Shown: piece by piece, positions 45,511 to 56,227 of the stretch
Numbering within the stretch: the stretch's first letter is position 1
How the letters are laid out: the number at the start of each line of letters is the position of its first letter
Assembly (NCBI GenBank): GCA_023525975.1
Contig: CM042030.1
Location: 34,032,350-34,096,349 of the forward strand
DNA: 64,000 nucleotides
Direction of reading: 5' to 3'
DNA from: Smallanthus sonchifolius
Lineage: Eukaryota > Streptophyta > Magnoliopsida > Asterales > Asteraceae
Notes under the pieces: generated by a model
The model's input: only the letters and a program-made list of their open reading frames with translations
What the model was told of the DNA's origin: nothing
The model's database searches: none
Translations under genes and position numbers: made by a program

Positions 45511-47360
45511 TCGAGAAATACTTCCGGAAAGTCACGAACGTCGGAACGCCATCGATCTTCTTCTCTTCCGACGGCTGCTCGGCGACAAGAGCCAGAATAG
45601 CAGTATGACCATTACGCAAGCACTTCTGCGCTTTCATGAAGGATATGATGCCTACAACAGCACCACTCTTTTCACCTTAGACAGAAAGGGCTTCTCCACT
45701 AGGGAGAGGAAGGCGAACAATTTTATCTCGACAGATGATCTCGGCTTGATTTTTGGATAACCAATCCATATAGATAATTATGTCGAAACTGCCAAGTGTG
45801 ACCGGAATGAGATCGATATCAAGCTTATGACCAGCTAATCCTAGTGTACATCCCTTAATAATATGAGTTGCTTAGTTTATCTGACCTGCTATCTCTATAG
45901 TGTACTTAGTTTCTAATAGGGTTGGAGTTGTTTTTAATAGATTACTAAGATTCTTTGATATGAAGCTCCTATCAGCACCAGTATCAAAAAGGACAGAAGC
46001 AAAATAGTCATTCAGAAGGAACTTACTAGTAACCACATTGTGATCATTTCTTGCTTCCCTTGATCCAATCACGAAGGCCCGACCCTTCGCACCATTTCCA
46101 TTGTTGTTACCGTTATTGTTATTACCGTTCCCGTTGCCCTGGTTGTTGTCGTTGTTATTTCCACCATTTCGTTTGAACTGAGGACAATCTTTCTTGAAGT
46201 GTCCTTCCTTTCCACATTCATAGCAACCCCTTGCAGATCCCTGTTGCTGAAACGGTTGCTTCGGTTGAAGCTCACCCCTACAGTCTTTTGCAACGTGGCC
46301 CATTTTACCACACCGTTGACAACGATGCTTATCACATGTTCCATTGTGGTGAAAACCACACTTGTTGCACTTAGGATAGTTACTAGCATAAGTACCCTGG
46401 TTCTGACTTGAAGAGGTTGACTGATTAAAGGTTTTCGTAGGTTCAAACTTACGTTGCTGTTGTTGTAGGGGTGGGTTAGACCGAAAAGTCTTAGAGTTGG
46501 TGTTGTTATCAAACTTACGTTTGTTGCTGTCAGTAGCTTTGATAACTGTGCCCCTCGGGGGTAAGGTACCCTGAGTCACAGCTTGGTCGGTCAGCCTATG
46601 AGCTAGCCGGATAGTTTGCTGAATGGTGGTAGGGTTGGAAGAAGTAACCATGCTTTGAATTTGAGGTACTAGGCCGTCGATGTACCTCTGGAACCTCTTG
46701 TATGCTGGAGTTACCATTTGTGGACACATAACTGCTAACTCATGAGAGCAGGTAGTATAAATCTCAATCTCGAAACCCTCCATCTTTAAGTTCCAAAATT
46801 TACCCCCGAGTTTTTGAATTTCATCACAAGGACAGTACTCCTCTCTCAGCATAGTCTTGAATTCTTCCCAAGGTAGGGTGTTAGCCATGTCCAGACCCAA
46901 CATCTAGACCTTAGAGTACCACCAAGTAAGGGCAGGACCCTCGAGTGCACCGGAGGCATACTTAACCTAATTTGCCTAGGGGCAGTTGCCCATAGCAAAT
47001 ACTGATTCAACTTTCTCAATCCAACGGAACAACCCAACTGCTCCTTCAGCACCACTGAATGTGTGGGGCTTGCAGTCCATGAAAGTTTTGAAAGTGCAGG
47101 TCTGCTGGTTATGGTGCTGACCTGGATTGGAAATAATTACACATTTGAGGATACAAGGTTCTGAAATGATTTTGGAGTGAGTAATTGCCTTGCTAGAGTC
47201 GACGGATATCGGATTTACCTGCAGCATTATGTGCGTCTGCTAAGGCTTTAGCCACGCTATCGTTGACGAGTGCAGTGAGTTCAGCTGCAGTCATATTGAT
47301 ATTACCGCGACCGCCATTACGTCCACCACGTCCACGACCGCGTCCAGAAATTATCTTCAT
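45511..47360 (-). pseudogene. F gag and protease region
   Basis: Gag starts at ATG 47360 with an R/G-rich N-terminus (SGRGRGRGGRNGGRGN). It continues with FSGAEGAVGLFRWIEKVES and, after stops near 46970-46904, WEEFKTMLREEYCP. Three zinc-binding motifs follow at about 46200-46360 (CNKCGFHHNGTC, CQRCGKMGHVAKDC, CYECGKEGHFKKDC), then an Asn/Gly repeat and the intact protease site FDTGADRSF (about 45975-45990). The frame breaks again after IAGQIN at 45872. The N-terminus resembles that of D. Confidence 0.82.
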
Positions 47361-47583
47361 ATTCACCAATACAATAATGAGAAAAATATATCACATATTA
47401 TCATCATACAAGTATGAGTAAACAAATGAAAACTAAACCACAAAATCTAATATTTCAATAATAATCCTTGATTAAATAAATTTTAACGACTACAAAGTAA
47501 ACTCAATCAAACATCAAAATCCAGAAATATACATTGGATGGGAACAACCCTGCCCATCTAGGTTTAGAAAGAGAAGGTAAATA

Positions 47584-48257
47584 AAGCTAGAATATCATAT
47601 GCCACTGCCAGCTGAAGAGACAACTGATCTGTCATCTTCATCCTCAGCCGGTTCTCCTTCGGGCTCATCCTCCTGTGCGTCTCCCGCTGCATTGGCAGCC
47701 GCAAGCTATGTTTCCAGCTCCTCAATCCTATTCTCAACCGCTCCAAGGTCAACCTCCAGTACATTCACTCGGGTTTCTAACTCATGGAATGTTGCCACCA
47801 GGTTGTCATGCACCTTGTCAGTCTCCCCTAGATCTGTTGTCAGTTTCTCAATCCTCTGGTCAGATTGATTTCCTTGTTGTAACAGTCCGGTAATCTCGCC
47901 CGCTGCATCGCGCATGTTGCAGACTTCCCGGTCCATCTTTGCTATAAAGGCAGCAAAAGCCTGCTCCATGGGATATGGTAGTAATGGCAAGACTCGCGAA
48001 GAAGTTGAATAAGAAGGAATATCAGTAATGAGTGGGGATGGGGTCTGCTCCTGGCGGACGTCAGGTTACCAATCCCAGTCATGCGTGTTATCTCTGGCAC
48101 GCACATGAAATGGCTCGTCGTACACCACGGTGTCATCAATTGGGCTCAGCCGACACCTCTTAGGCTCTGGTGAAGGTACAGTAGGAACATCGGGTTCCTG
48201 TGTAACTGGAGATGTAGGTGGAGTATACATTCCTGTAATGTAAGGTGTAAGTGCCAT
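47584..48257 (-). pseudogene. F pre-gag ORF (Pro-rich start, coiled-coil end)
   Basis: ATG at 48257 starts MALTPYITGMYTPPTSPV. The frame is broken by a stop after DNTHDWDW (48066), and continues as PMEQAFAAFIAKMDREV, with helices rich in hydrophobic heptads (HELETRVNVLEVDLG, ENRIEELE) up to about 47706, then an acidic tail to 47584. It lies between primer site and gag, as in B. It is not a known retroelement enzyme; a structural or regulatory role is only a guess. Confidence 0.6.
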
Positions 48258-48337
48258 GTTCGAGTGTCTGTGCCATGTAACTAATGTGTGTTGGTGGTTA
48301 TAGTCTAGTATGCAATCCTAGTTCTCTATAACCAATG

Positions 48338-48349
48338 GCTCTGATACCA
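48338..48349 (-). other. Primer binding site of F (tRNA-iMet)
   Basis: The sense TGGTATCAGAGC lies three bases after the LTR end TGTGACA. Confidence 0.92.
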
Positions 48350-48352
48350 ATC

Positions 48353-48978
48353 TGTCACACCCTCAAAAATCCACCTGCGAGTTTTACCGCGAGGCGTGTG
48401 ACAAACCAGGATTTCAGTCATTAGTCATATCAAACGACACTATATGAGTTTAATAAAAACCATTAATGTTCAGAGTAAATGCGGAAGCGAAAAGTAAAGT
48501 ATTTAATGCGCAAAATAAACACGCCCAAAAACCAAGTTATTGAAAAGCAGATAAATAGTTTAAATGTTTGCAAATGTAATACACTCCCATGCATGTCCTA
48601 ACCATGAACTTGTGCCTTAGCGACCTGAGAAAAACATGTTAAGAAAGTGTGTCAACACTAGGTTGGTGAGTCCATAGGTTTCAGTTAATAAAAATGTTTG
48701 CTAGATCATGTACATTCAATATATATCAATAGGTAGCTAACCTATGTTCAAGTTACTAAAGCGCTCACAACAGAAGCTGACTGTTTTGTGTTTGATGCCT
48801 TCCACCGTGTCTATCAACAGTGGTGATGTGTTAGGTCAATATTACACCCGTTCGACCTCCAGTCGAGTTAGCGCGACTAACGCGGGTGGGGTTTGTCAAA
48901 CCCAATAGTACTACTAAAGATTACCTCGCTAAATACATAATAAACGATTCGATGTGTAAGGACTTTCATGATAGAATG
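48353..48978 (-). repeat. 5' LTR of F, truncated by element E
   Basis: Matches 40286-40880 with moderate divergence and a 37-bp insertion/deletion near 48583-48622. It stops at GATAGAATG where E begins. The missing 1.7 kb should resume after E's 3' LTR, starting with a repeated GAATG. Confidence 0.88.
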
Positions 48979-49107
48979 TGATGAAGAGTCTTATTATTGT
49001 ATAAGTTGTTGTCATCAATGTATTTCTTTTGAACATTGTTTAGTTAGTTTATTTACTTGTATTTTCATTTTAATGTAATTTCCTGTTTTATTTCTAAGTC
49101 TGGGCCA

Positions 49108-49241
49108 TCGAAACTACTTAGTTTCGATTGAGGTTTGTTCAATCGAAACTAGTAGTTTCGATAGATAGTTTAGTTTCGACAGGAATATCTCACTTGTCAA
49201 TGCTTCACCGAAACTAGTAGTTTCGGTAAGCATAGTTTCGA
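49108..49241 (+). repeat. Dyads (TCGAAACT family) in the E U3
   Basis: Units at 49108 (20 bp, centre ACTT), 49143 (perfect TCGAAACTAGTAGTTTCGA) and 49208 (CCGAAACT/AGTTTCGG, both arms changed together). Right halves lie at 49171 and 49234. Spacing is 35 and then 65 bp, close to one and two steps of 33. The array stops 16 bp before the TATA box. Confidence 0.88.
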
Positions 49242-49256
49242 TGCCTGTCAACTTCA

Positions 49257-49264
49257 TATAAATA
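49257..49264 (+). promoter_or_regulatory. TATA box of E LTR
   Basis: TATAAATA directly downstream of the dyads. Confidence 0.65.
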
Positions 49265-49533
49265 ACCTAGTTTGAGAATTTCTAGGGTGTGGATAGCGGC
49301 TGTAACCCTGAAATTCTCTCTTTCACAGTTTTCTGAATCAATACACATTTGGAGTTATTTCATCTGTTGTTCTTACAATTTCATATCTTATTTGTGTTAA
49401 TTCTTGTGTGGTTTGCCTATTTATCTTCACCAATTATGTTTCTACCCTCTATTTCACCACCATACACACAGATTCCGCCTGTGTGTGTAATCGATCTGTT
49501 GAATGATTTCCGATTGAAATCTGGACCTACAAT

Positions 49534-49545
49534 TGGTATTAGAGC
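49534..49545 (+). other. Primer binding site of E (variant tRNA-iMet)
   Basis: TGGTATTAGAGC, one base different (C to T) from the usual iMet complement. It starts two bases after the LTR end. Confidence 0.85.
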
Positions 49546-50181
49546 AACATGCTCTTGATTTCTTGGTATTTTCAGGTTGTTTTGATCGATTTTAGGTAAC
49601 TTTTAGTTGGAATTTGAAGGTTTTCTGGGTTTGCACTGTTTTGGCACTGTTTCATCGATTTCGACACTATTTCTTGAGTTTTTCGGATCTGAAGATTGAT
49701 TTGTGTTCAGAAGCTTATTTGGAAGCTTTTCGCTGAATCATATTAGGAGTTTATCATCTTTGATTTTTGAAGCTTTTCATCAATGGATTCTGCTGAAGCT
49801 TGAAGAAGTAGATATCGAAACTACTGGGAGACAATTTCTGCTTTTGGTTGGTCATCGAAACTTCTTGTCTGTACTGTTGTCTGGAGAAGGTATCATCGAA
49901 ACTAGTTATTTGTCCTGTTATATCAAAACTAACCTTTGCAGATTGATCACCCAAAACTTTTGCATTATCGAAACTAGTTTCAATCGAAACTTGTAGTTTC
50001 TACTGAGTCTGCAAGATTTTCTGCTAAGTCTTCTTCATCGAAACTTGTTTTTTTCTGGATTCTGTTTCTTCTATCGAAACTAGTAGTTTCGATCAGCTTT
50101 TTCTCTATCGAAACTAGTTGTTTCGATCAGCCCTGTTCACCCGAAACTAGCTACTGTTTGTTCTTCTAACTTCTCTGAGTT
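49546..50181 (+). repeat. Leader of E with scattered TCGAAACT dyads
   Basis: No gene. Perfect or near-perfect dyads lie at 50074 and 50108 (34 bp apart), just before the gag ATG at 50182. Another at about 49965-50010 is imperfect, and half-sites are at 49816, 49855, 49892 and 50037. The placement matches the leader array of element A. Confidence 0.8.
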
Positions 50182-52802
50182 ATGGCATCTTCAAGCAACA
50201 GTGAATATCCTGGAGGAAACAAACCACTTGTCTTGGTGTCCACAAGAAACTTTGATGATTGGACCAAGAAGATGAAGACTTTTTTCAGTTCCATGACCAT
50301 ACTCTGTTGCAGTCAATCACTGATGGTCCACACAAGCCATTTACTACCACTGCAGATGTTCAACGTCCCAAGCTTGTGTCTGAATATGATGAAAAGGATA
50401 TTGCATTAATTGCTAGAAATAACAAGGCTTATGGATCTATTGCTATGGCTCTTCCTATGGATGTGTTCAGCATATCTGCTGAGTATACAACTGCAAAGAT
50501 CTTTGGGTTGCTTTATGTACCAGGTATGAGGGAAGTGCTGAGGTTAGAGAAGCAAGAGGGATTTGATCAAGAAGCAATATGAAATGTTTGGCAGTGTCCT
50601 GGAGAACCCATGTCTGAACCAATCAACTGATTCTCAAGAATTGTATCTAAGTTGAAGGTTTTGGTAACCGAGTATCCCACTGTTGAGTTAAATAAGAAGC
50701 CGCTTGATTCACTGCCCGAGTAATGGAATACGTACCGGAATATGATCAAGAAAACTGAAAAACTAAGTGACTTGTCACAGCAAGAACTCTTCAGCATTCT
50801 AGACTCTTATGAGTTAGAGATAAAGAAGGGTGCAGTCACTCCAACTAATCAGTCTGGAAACCCAACTCTTCTTGTGGGTTAAGGTTCCTCCACTTCATCC
50901 AACAAAACTACAATGGCTTATATTCAAACTGATGTCCCACCTTCGATTTCCGGAGTTCAGCCTACTACTTCATCCAACTCTCATAAGCCAACCACTCTGA
51001 TTCCTAATGAGTATCTGCCTATCATGACTGCCTTCATGTCGTGCTATGATGCACTGATTTCTAGAAACTTGACACCGGTCAGCTTTCAACCTGATGACTT
51101 GGAGCAGATCAACCCGGATGATTTGGAAAAGATGGATATTGATTGGTGTATGGCTATGCTGACTTTGAGAGCCAAAAGATTCATCAAAAGGACTGGGATG
51201 GATAGATTCAAGCAAGGAAAGACTCTAGGGTTTGATATCAAAAAGGTGAGATGCTAAAACTGTGACCAGTTGGGTCATTTTGCAAGGAACTGCAAGGAAC
51301 CATCATCAAAGGAGCAGCACGAGAAGAAGAATTCATCTAGAAAGCAATTTGCCATCTCTCCCAAATCCACTACAACTTCCAGCTCAACAGCTCTGGTCTG
51401 TCAAGCTGATGGCCACTATCATTGGGGAGATCAAGAAGGGGAAGCAGCTGACAAGGCACTGATGGCAGACATTGAAGAAAAGGAGAAATGTGTCATGATT
51501 GAACCAGATAAGGATCTCACTTTCGTACCAGCTGAGGTAATGTCTAGACTTTGCAGTGCTAAATCCTGTTTAAATGAGATTCAAAAATATAGATTCATCA
51601 ACCAGGCTTTGGTCAATGAACGAGATCATATAAAGGTGATGTATGATTCTGTGGTTAAAAATGAGAAACTTTACTTAATGAAAATTCATGATATTTCTAG
51701 AGAAAACCGATCTTTGATTGTACAATTTACTACACAAAAGAATAATAATCAAATTTTAACTGAAAGACTTCAAAAGGCTGAAAAAGCAAATTTTCAAGTT
51801 AAACACATGGGTATGATCAGAAAATTCTTTTTGGAATCATTGACAACCAAATTCACAAAAGAGGTCATAGAAGGCATTGGGTATAACTCTCACCCTCCTC
51901 CATATTCCAAGTCTGGAAGATTTGTTGATATGCAAGATCCTCATGTTCCCACACCTTTTGTTTGTAATTTATCTGCTGATGATTATATCCAAACTTCACA
52001 TTCTGACAGTTTTGCTTCCTGTGCAGAGTCAGATTGTGTAGGTTTCGAAGATGATTGTGATGAGAGTTATAGTAAGGGAAATATTTTAAATGAACTTGAG
52101 TCGGATGAATGTAATAATATGTCTGTGTCAAAACCATATATTTGTGAACACATTGAAAATTTGTATTTTGGTTCTGTGCCTTCTAAGCATGACAGTTTGA
52201 GAAATGCTATTTCTAAGTTAAAGCATGCTTTGCCGTTTGTTCCTAAATCTGTAAATGCTATGAGTTGTATTGCAAATTTTAAAAATGCAGGAGTTGTTGT
52301 GACTAATATTCCACAAGAAACAATGAGCAATCTAGAATTTTTCATATTAAAGGAAGATCAAAGTCTTCAAGAAAGAAATATTGAAGAAAGAGTTGCCTCT
52401 AGTTCTGATGTCTCAACATCACAATCATCTTCATCATCCTGTGATGACAACTATCAGGCTAAGCTAACATATGATAAAGTTTTTTTTAGTTGTGGGGAAT
52501 CCAATCATGTTTTCAAGACATGTAAATTGTCTACATATCATTTCAAAGAAGAAAACGTACCATCTGTTATTCAAAATTCTGTTGATGGTGTTTCAAATGT
52601 TTTGTCTAAATCACAACATAATAGAACTTTGCAACGTAAAAGGATTAAAAATGCTAAAAATTGGTCGAAAAGGATTTGGAAAATTAAGAATAATGATATT
52701 TTTGAGAACACGTTAAAGGAGGATTCTGACTATGACTTCCGAAATGCATCTTGTAAAATTAAGAAGTTCCAAGTTAGCAATGGCTTGGGTACAAATGTCT
52801 AA
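50182..52802 (+). pseudogene. E gag, frameshifted
   Basis: It starts MASSSNSEYPGG and NFDDWTKKMKTFF (copia capsid start). A frameshift near 50285 leads to LLQSITDGPHKPF and DIALIARNNKAYGSI. Further stops follow at 50579, 50720 and 50880. The CCHC knuckle is at about 51250-51290, where a TAA stands for an aromatic residue between the first two Cys. After it an open stretch of 510 codons (51270-52802) encodes a long coiled, Ser/Asp-rich C-terminal gag region. This long post-knuckle extension fits the SIRE lineage. Confidence 0.8.
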
Positions 52803-52822
52803 ATGATTCATTTTGTGTAGGG
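52800..52822 (+). promoter_or_regulatory. E gag-pol junction, splice-acceptor-like
   Basis: A conserved ATGGCTTGGGT block just upstream, TGA at 52804, then a T-rich run and TTTGTGTAG/GG. It has the same elements in the same order as C (14942-14990) but is four bases shorter. Confidence 0.4.
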
Positions 52823-53095
52823 ACAATTGAGAAGGACTGGAGACAATATTTGGCATTTCAACAATGGTTGTTCAAGACATATGACTGGTCATTTTTCTTT
52901 ATTGCAATATTATCATCCAATGGACGGAGATTTTGTCGCCTTTGCAGGCAATCCAAGAGATGGAAAGATTGAATGTCCAGGAACTGTGTCTAACGGTGTA
53001 AATAGCTTGGATAATGTCAATTTCGTCCCACAGCTGAAGTACAATCTAATTAGTGTGTCCCAGATTTGTGATAAAGACTTAGTATACTATTGTTA
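52821..53095 (+). pseudogene. E protease with mutated active site
   Basis: The segment has IWHFNNGCSRHMTG where the copia protease carries Asp-Ser-Gly: the catalytic Asp and the next residue are both Asn. GDFVAFAG and NLISVSQICDK follow. A small deletion after CDK and the insertion at about 53096 end it. This cannot be a working aspartic protease. Confidence 0.85.
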
Positions 53096-53446
53096 CCTGT
53101 TTAGGAAGACGCGGTCAGACTCAGATTCCTAAGTCAAGTTGGAGGAAGCTACTACAGAGAGGATGAACTACAATGAGTTGTGTTAGGTTAGTTGGTTCTT
53201 ATTGAAGCACTTGGTTTGGTCTACAATGAAAGCTACAGTAATGAGGGAGTCGTGTGTATCACTCGGCAACTAAAGATTGAAGTTTAAAGATTTGAAGATC
53301 TCAAGTGGAATGCCAGAAGATCAAGTCTCGCTAGAAGACACATGATGTCATTAGTTTAGACGGAGTCTGTTAGGACATTCTTTGTAAACTGATGTATATC
53401 AGTGTTAGAGATAGATAGAATTTGATGCTATAGTTAAGACGGAGTT

Positions 53447-53944
53447 TGTAGAAGCATGTTTTAGTAACTACAGATAAAAATCTATGTATCGGTGTACGTG
53501 GCTAGTACGCAGGATGGTGTTCCTGAGTACTTAGCCTACACACCAGCTTGGTCCTGCATACTTAGTAAGTACGCAAGGCTTTTGCGTACTTGTCAATTAC
53601 GCATGACCAAATCCTGCGTACTTAGACAAGTACGCAGGTAGTGTTCCTGCCCCTATAAATAGAAGACTTGTCTTCATTTGTAGGTGGAACTTCTAGAAGA
53701 AGGTTTAGAGGTGTCCGGGTTGGGATGAGCTCTCCCGACCCCTAGACCGTGACCTTAGATGAGAGATGTGTGCTCCTTCGGTATGTAGTCTGTAATACAG
53801 GATGACTTCTATGTTATGGATTATGTATCGTTTCATTATCTTTTGTTTATGTTTGTGTTTCTATGTCTGGTTTCTTCGTTCCCACACAAATCACAGAACA
53901 GGTCCGTGTATCTCCGTTGCGCGACTAGGCTCCGGGGACCTACA
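53447..53944 (+). repeat. P4 LTR, plus orientation
   Basis: 498 bp, TGTAGAAGCATG...GGGACCTACA, preceded by AAGACGGAGTT. Dyads start at 53556, 53584 and 53616, and TATAAATA is at 53654-53661. The next 480 bp are an inverted copy. Confidence 0.85.
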
Positions 53945-53954
53945 CACCAATTTG

Positions 53955-54422
53955 GCTCCCCGGAGCCTTGTCGCGCAGCGGAGATACACGGGCATGTTCT
54001 GTGATTTATGTCGGAACACAGAAAACGAAGCAGAGAAACGTGAACAAGGATAAAATATAATGAAAAGATACGTAATCCATAACATAGAAGTCATCTCGTA
54101 TTACAGACTACATACCGAAGAAGCACACATCTCTCGTCTAAGCTCACGGTCCAGGGGCGGGAGAGCTCATCCCGCCCGGACACCTCTCGACCTAGTTCCC
54201 AGAAGTTCCACCTACAAATGAAGACAAGTGTTCTATTTATAGGGGCAGGAACACTACATGCGTACTTCTCTAAGTACGTAGGATTTGGTCATGCATACTT
54301 GACAAGTACGCAAGGCAAAAGCCTTGCGTACTTACTAAGTACGCAAGACCAAACTGGTGTACAGGCTAAGTACTCAGGAACACCCTCCTGCATACTAGCC
54401 ACGTACACCGATACATAGAATT
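53955..54422 (-). repeat. P4 LTR, minus orientation, truncated
   Basis: Inverted relative to 53447-53944 with only about 10 bp between, forming a near-continuous 470-bp-arm inverted repeat. It lacks its first sense bases (cut at 54422 after ACCGATACATAGAATT). Dyads are at 54260, 54293 and 54326, steps of exactly 33. Confidence 0.8.
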
Positions 54423-54452
54423 GTTTTTTTTTAATCCCAGATGCTAGTTCAT

Positions 54453-54675
54453 GTGTACTTAGTAAATACGCATATGTAGGGTGTTGTTGCGTATTTAGTA
54501 AGTTCGCAAAGCCAAGTACCCATGCGTGCTTGTTAAGTGCGCAGAGAAATGCCCTTGCGTACTTAGCTAAGTACGCAGGTCACTTCTCATGCGTACTTAC
54601 TAAGTACGCATGGCTAACCCATGCGTACTTAGCAAGTACGCAGAAAAGGTGATTCTGCGTACTTGTTCAGTACAG
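54453..54675 (-). repeat. Seven phased dyads in a P4 internal region
   Basis: Units of the GCGTACTT family start at 54453, 54489, 54524, 54557, 54591, 54623 and 54657, steps 36, 35, 33, 34, 32 and 34. This is the longest array in the window, and it lies outside the LTRs. The sequences between units are unlike each other. Confidence 0.88.
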
Positions 54676-54918
54676 TAGTGTTCTTGACGGATCTTGAGGA
54701 GAATGCTAGAAATATGATGGATCTGAGAAATTAATGCTTCCGAAAGCTTAGAAAACATCATCTAACAAACCCTTAGCCTTCCAAACACCAAATTAAGTGA
54801 TAACAAACTCGATTTTAAGGATTTTAGGTCTGAAAAAGTACGAACTCGTAACTGCTCAAAACCCTAAAAAATCAAAACTGGAATACAAATCAACGAACAC
54901 CGAGGCTCTGATACCACT

Positions 54919-55420
54919 TGTAGGTCCCGAGAGCCTCGTCACACAGTGGAGATACACGGACCTGTTCTGTGATTTGTGTGGGAACGAAGAAACTAGACAG
55001 AGAAACACGAACATAAACAAAAGATAATGAAACGCTACGTAATCCATAACATAGAAGTCATCCCATATTACAGACTACATACCGAAGGAGCACACATCTC
55101 TCATCTAAGCTCACGATCCAAGGGTCGGGAGAGCTCGTCCCGACCCGGACACCTCTCAACCTTATTCCAAAAGTTCCACCTACAAATGAAGACAAGTCTT
55201 CTATTTATAGGGGCAGGAACACTACCTGCGTACTTGTCTAAGTACGCAGGGTTTGGTCATGCGTACTTGACAAGTACGTAAGGCAAAAGCCTTGCGTACT
55301 TACTAAGTGCGCAGGACCAAACTGGTGTGAAGGCTAAGTACTCAGGAACACCCTCTGCGTACTAGCCACGTACACCGATACATAGATTTTTATCTATAGT
55401 TACTAAAACATGCTTCTACA
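54919..55420 (-). repeat. P4 LTR, minus orientation, middle copy
   Basis: 502 bp with a tRNA-iMet primer site (54905-54916) at its inner end. Dyads at 55228, 55261 and 55294, steps of exactly 33. The sense TATAAATA is near 55201-55208. Confidence 0.88.
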
Positions 55421-55724
55421 AATCACATAGAATTTGTTCCCACATAAATCACATAGAATTTGCGTACTTATCAAAAAGTAACAGCGTTCTTGACGGATCT
55501 TGAGAAGAATGCTCGAAAAGGGATGGATCTGAGAAATTGATGCTTCCAAAAGCTTAGAAATCATCATCTAACAAACCCTTACCCTTCCAAACACCAAATG
55601 AAGTGATAACAAACTCGATTTTAAAGATTTTAGGTATGAAAAAGTACGAACTCGTAACTGCTCAAAACCCTAAAAAATCGAAACTGGAACACAAATCAAC
55701 GAACACCGAGGCTCTGATACCAGT

Positions 55725-56227
55725 TGTAGGTCCCTAGAGCCTCGTCGCGCAGCGGAGATACACGGACATGTTCTGTGATTTGTGTGGGAACGAAGAAGCC
55801 AGAAAGAGAAACACGAACATAAACAAAAGATAATGAAACGATACGTAATCCATAACATAGAAGTCATCCCGTATTACAGACTACATACTGAAGGAGCACA
55901 CATCTCTCATCTAAGCTCACGGTCCAGGGGTCGGGAGAGTTCGTCCCGACCCGGACACCTCTCAACCTTGTTCCAGAAGTTCCACATACAAATGAAGACA
56001 AGTCTTCTATTTATAGGGGCAGGAACACTACCTGCGTACTTGTCTAAGTACACAGGGTTTGGTCATGCGTACTTGATAAGTACGCAAGGCAAAAGCCTTG
56101 CGTACTTACTAAGTACACAGGACTACACTGGTGTGCAGGCTAAGTACTCAGGAACACCCTCCTGCGTACTAGCCACGTACACCGATACATAGAATTTTAT
56201 CTATAGTTACTAAAACATGCTTCTACA
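55725..56227 (-). repeat. P4 LTR, minus orientation, outer copy
   Basis: 503 bp with its primer site at 55711-55722 and an intact sense start TGTAGAAGC at 56227, next to E integrase sequence. Dyads at 56034, 56067 and 56100, steps of exactly 33. Confidence 0.88.

Larger units (their letters stand above)
40286..48978 (-). mobile_element. Gypsy element F (chromovirus-like), 5' LTR cut by E
   Basis: Minus-strand Ty3/gypsy element. 3' LTR 40286-42605, duplicated polypurine region, pol 42732-about 45500, protease and gag to 47360, pre-gag ORF to 48257, primer site, 5' LTR from 48353, interrupted at 48978 by copia E. It is inserted in copia G with probable duplication TCCGC (40281-40285). The C-terminal pol tail resembles a chromodomain. 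Many stops and frameshifts are present. Confidence 0.9.
48979..49531 (+). repeat. 5' LTR of E
   Basis: 553 bp, TGATGAAGAG...GGACCTACA. The outer limit is where the F LTR match ends, and the inner limit is set by the primer site. It contains dyads at 49108-49241 and TATAAATA at 49257. The end GGACCTACA is shared with A, C and the small LTRs at 53447-56227. Confidence 0.85.
53096..56227. mobile_element. Cluster of small LTR units (family P4) inserted in E pol
   Basis: The cluster separates E protease from integrase; CCTG occurs on both sides (53096-53099 and 56228-56231) as a possible target duplication. Left part (+): 3' internal sequence, polypurine-like GACGGAGTT, and an LTR at 53447-53944. 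Right part (-): LTR 53955-54422, internal, LTR 54919-55420, internal, LTR 55725-56227, with tRNA-iMet sites at 54905 and 55711. No coding capacity is seen. Internal regions are only about 300-500 bp, so the units resemble TRIM-type non-autonomous elements recombined into a tandem and an inverted pair. Confidence 0.78.

Noticed and set aside
53802..54094. Short ORFs on both strands with VSSFPHKSQNR-type peptides, recurring at 54856 and 55670
   Set aside because: They are copies of the P4 LTR read in different frames and orientations, not a gene.
54453..54675. CRISPR-like array (19-bp palindromic repeats, 14-bp unlike spacers)
   Set aside because: The context is a plant LTR element without cas genes. 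Repeats are degenerate, shorter than CRISPR repeats, and occur in LTR copies at identical places.
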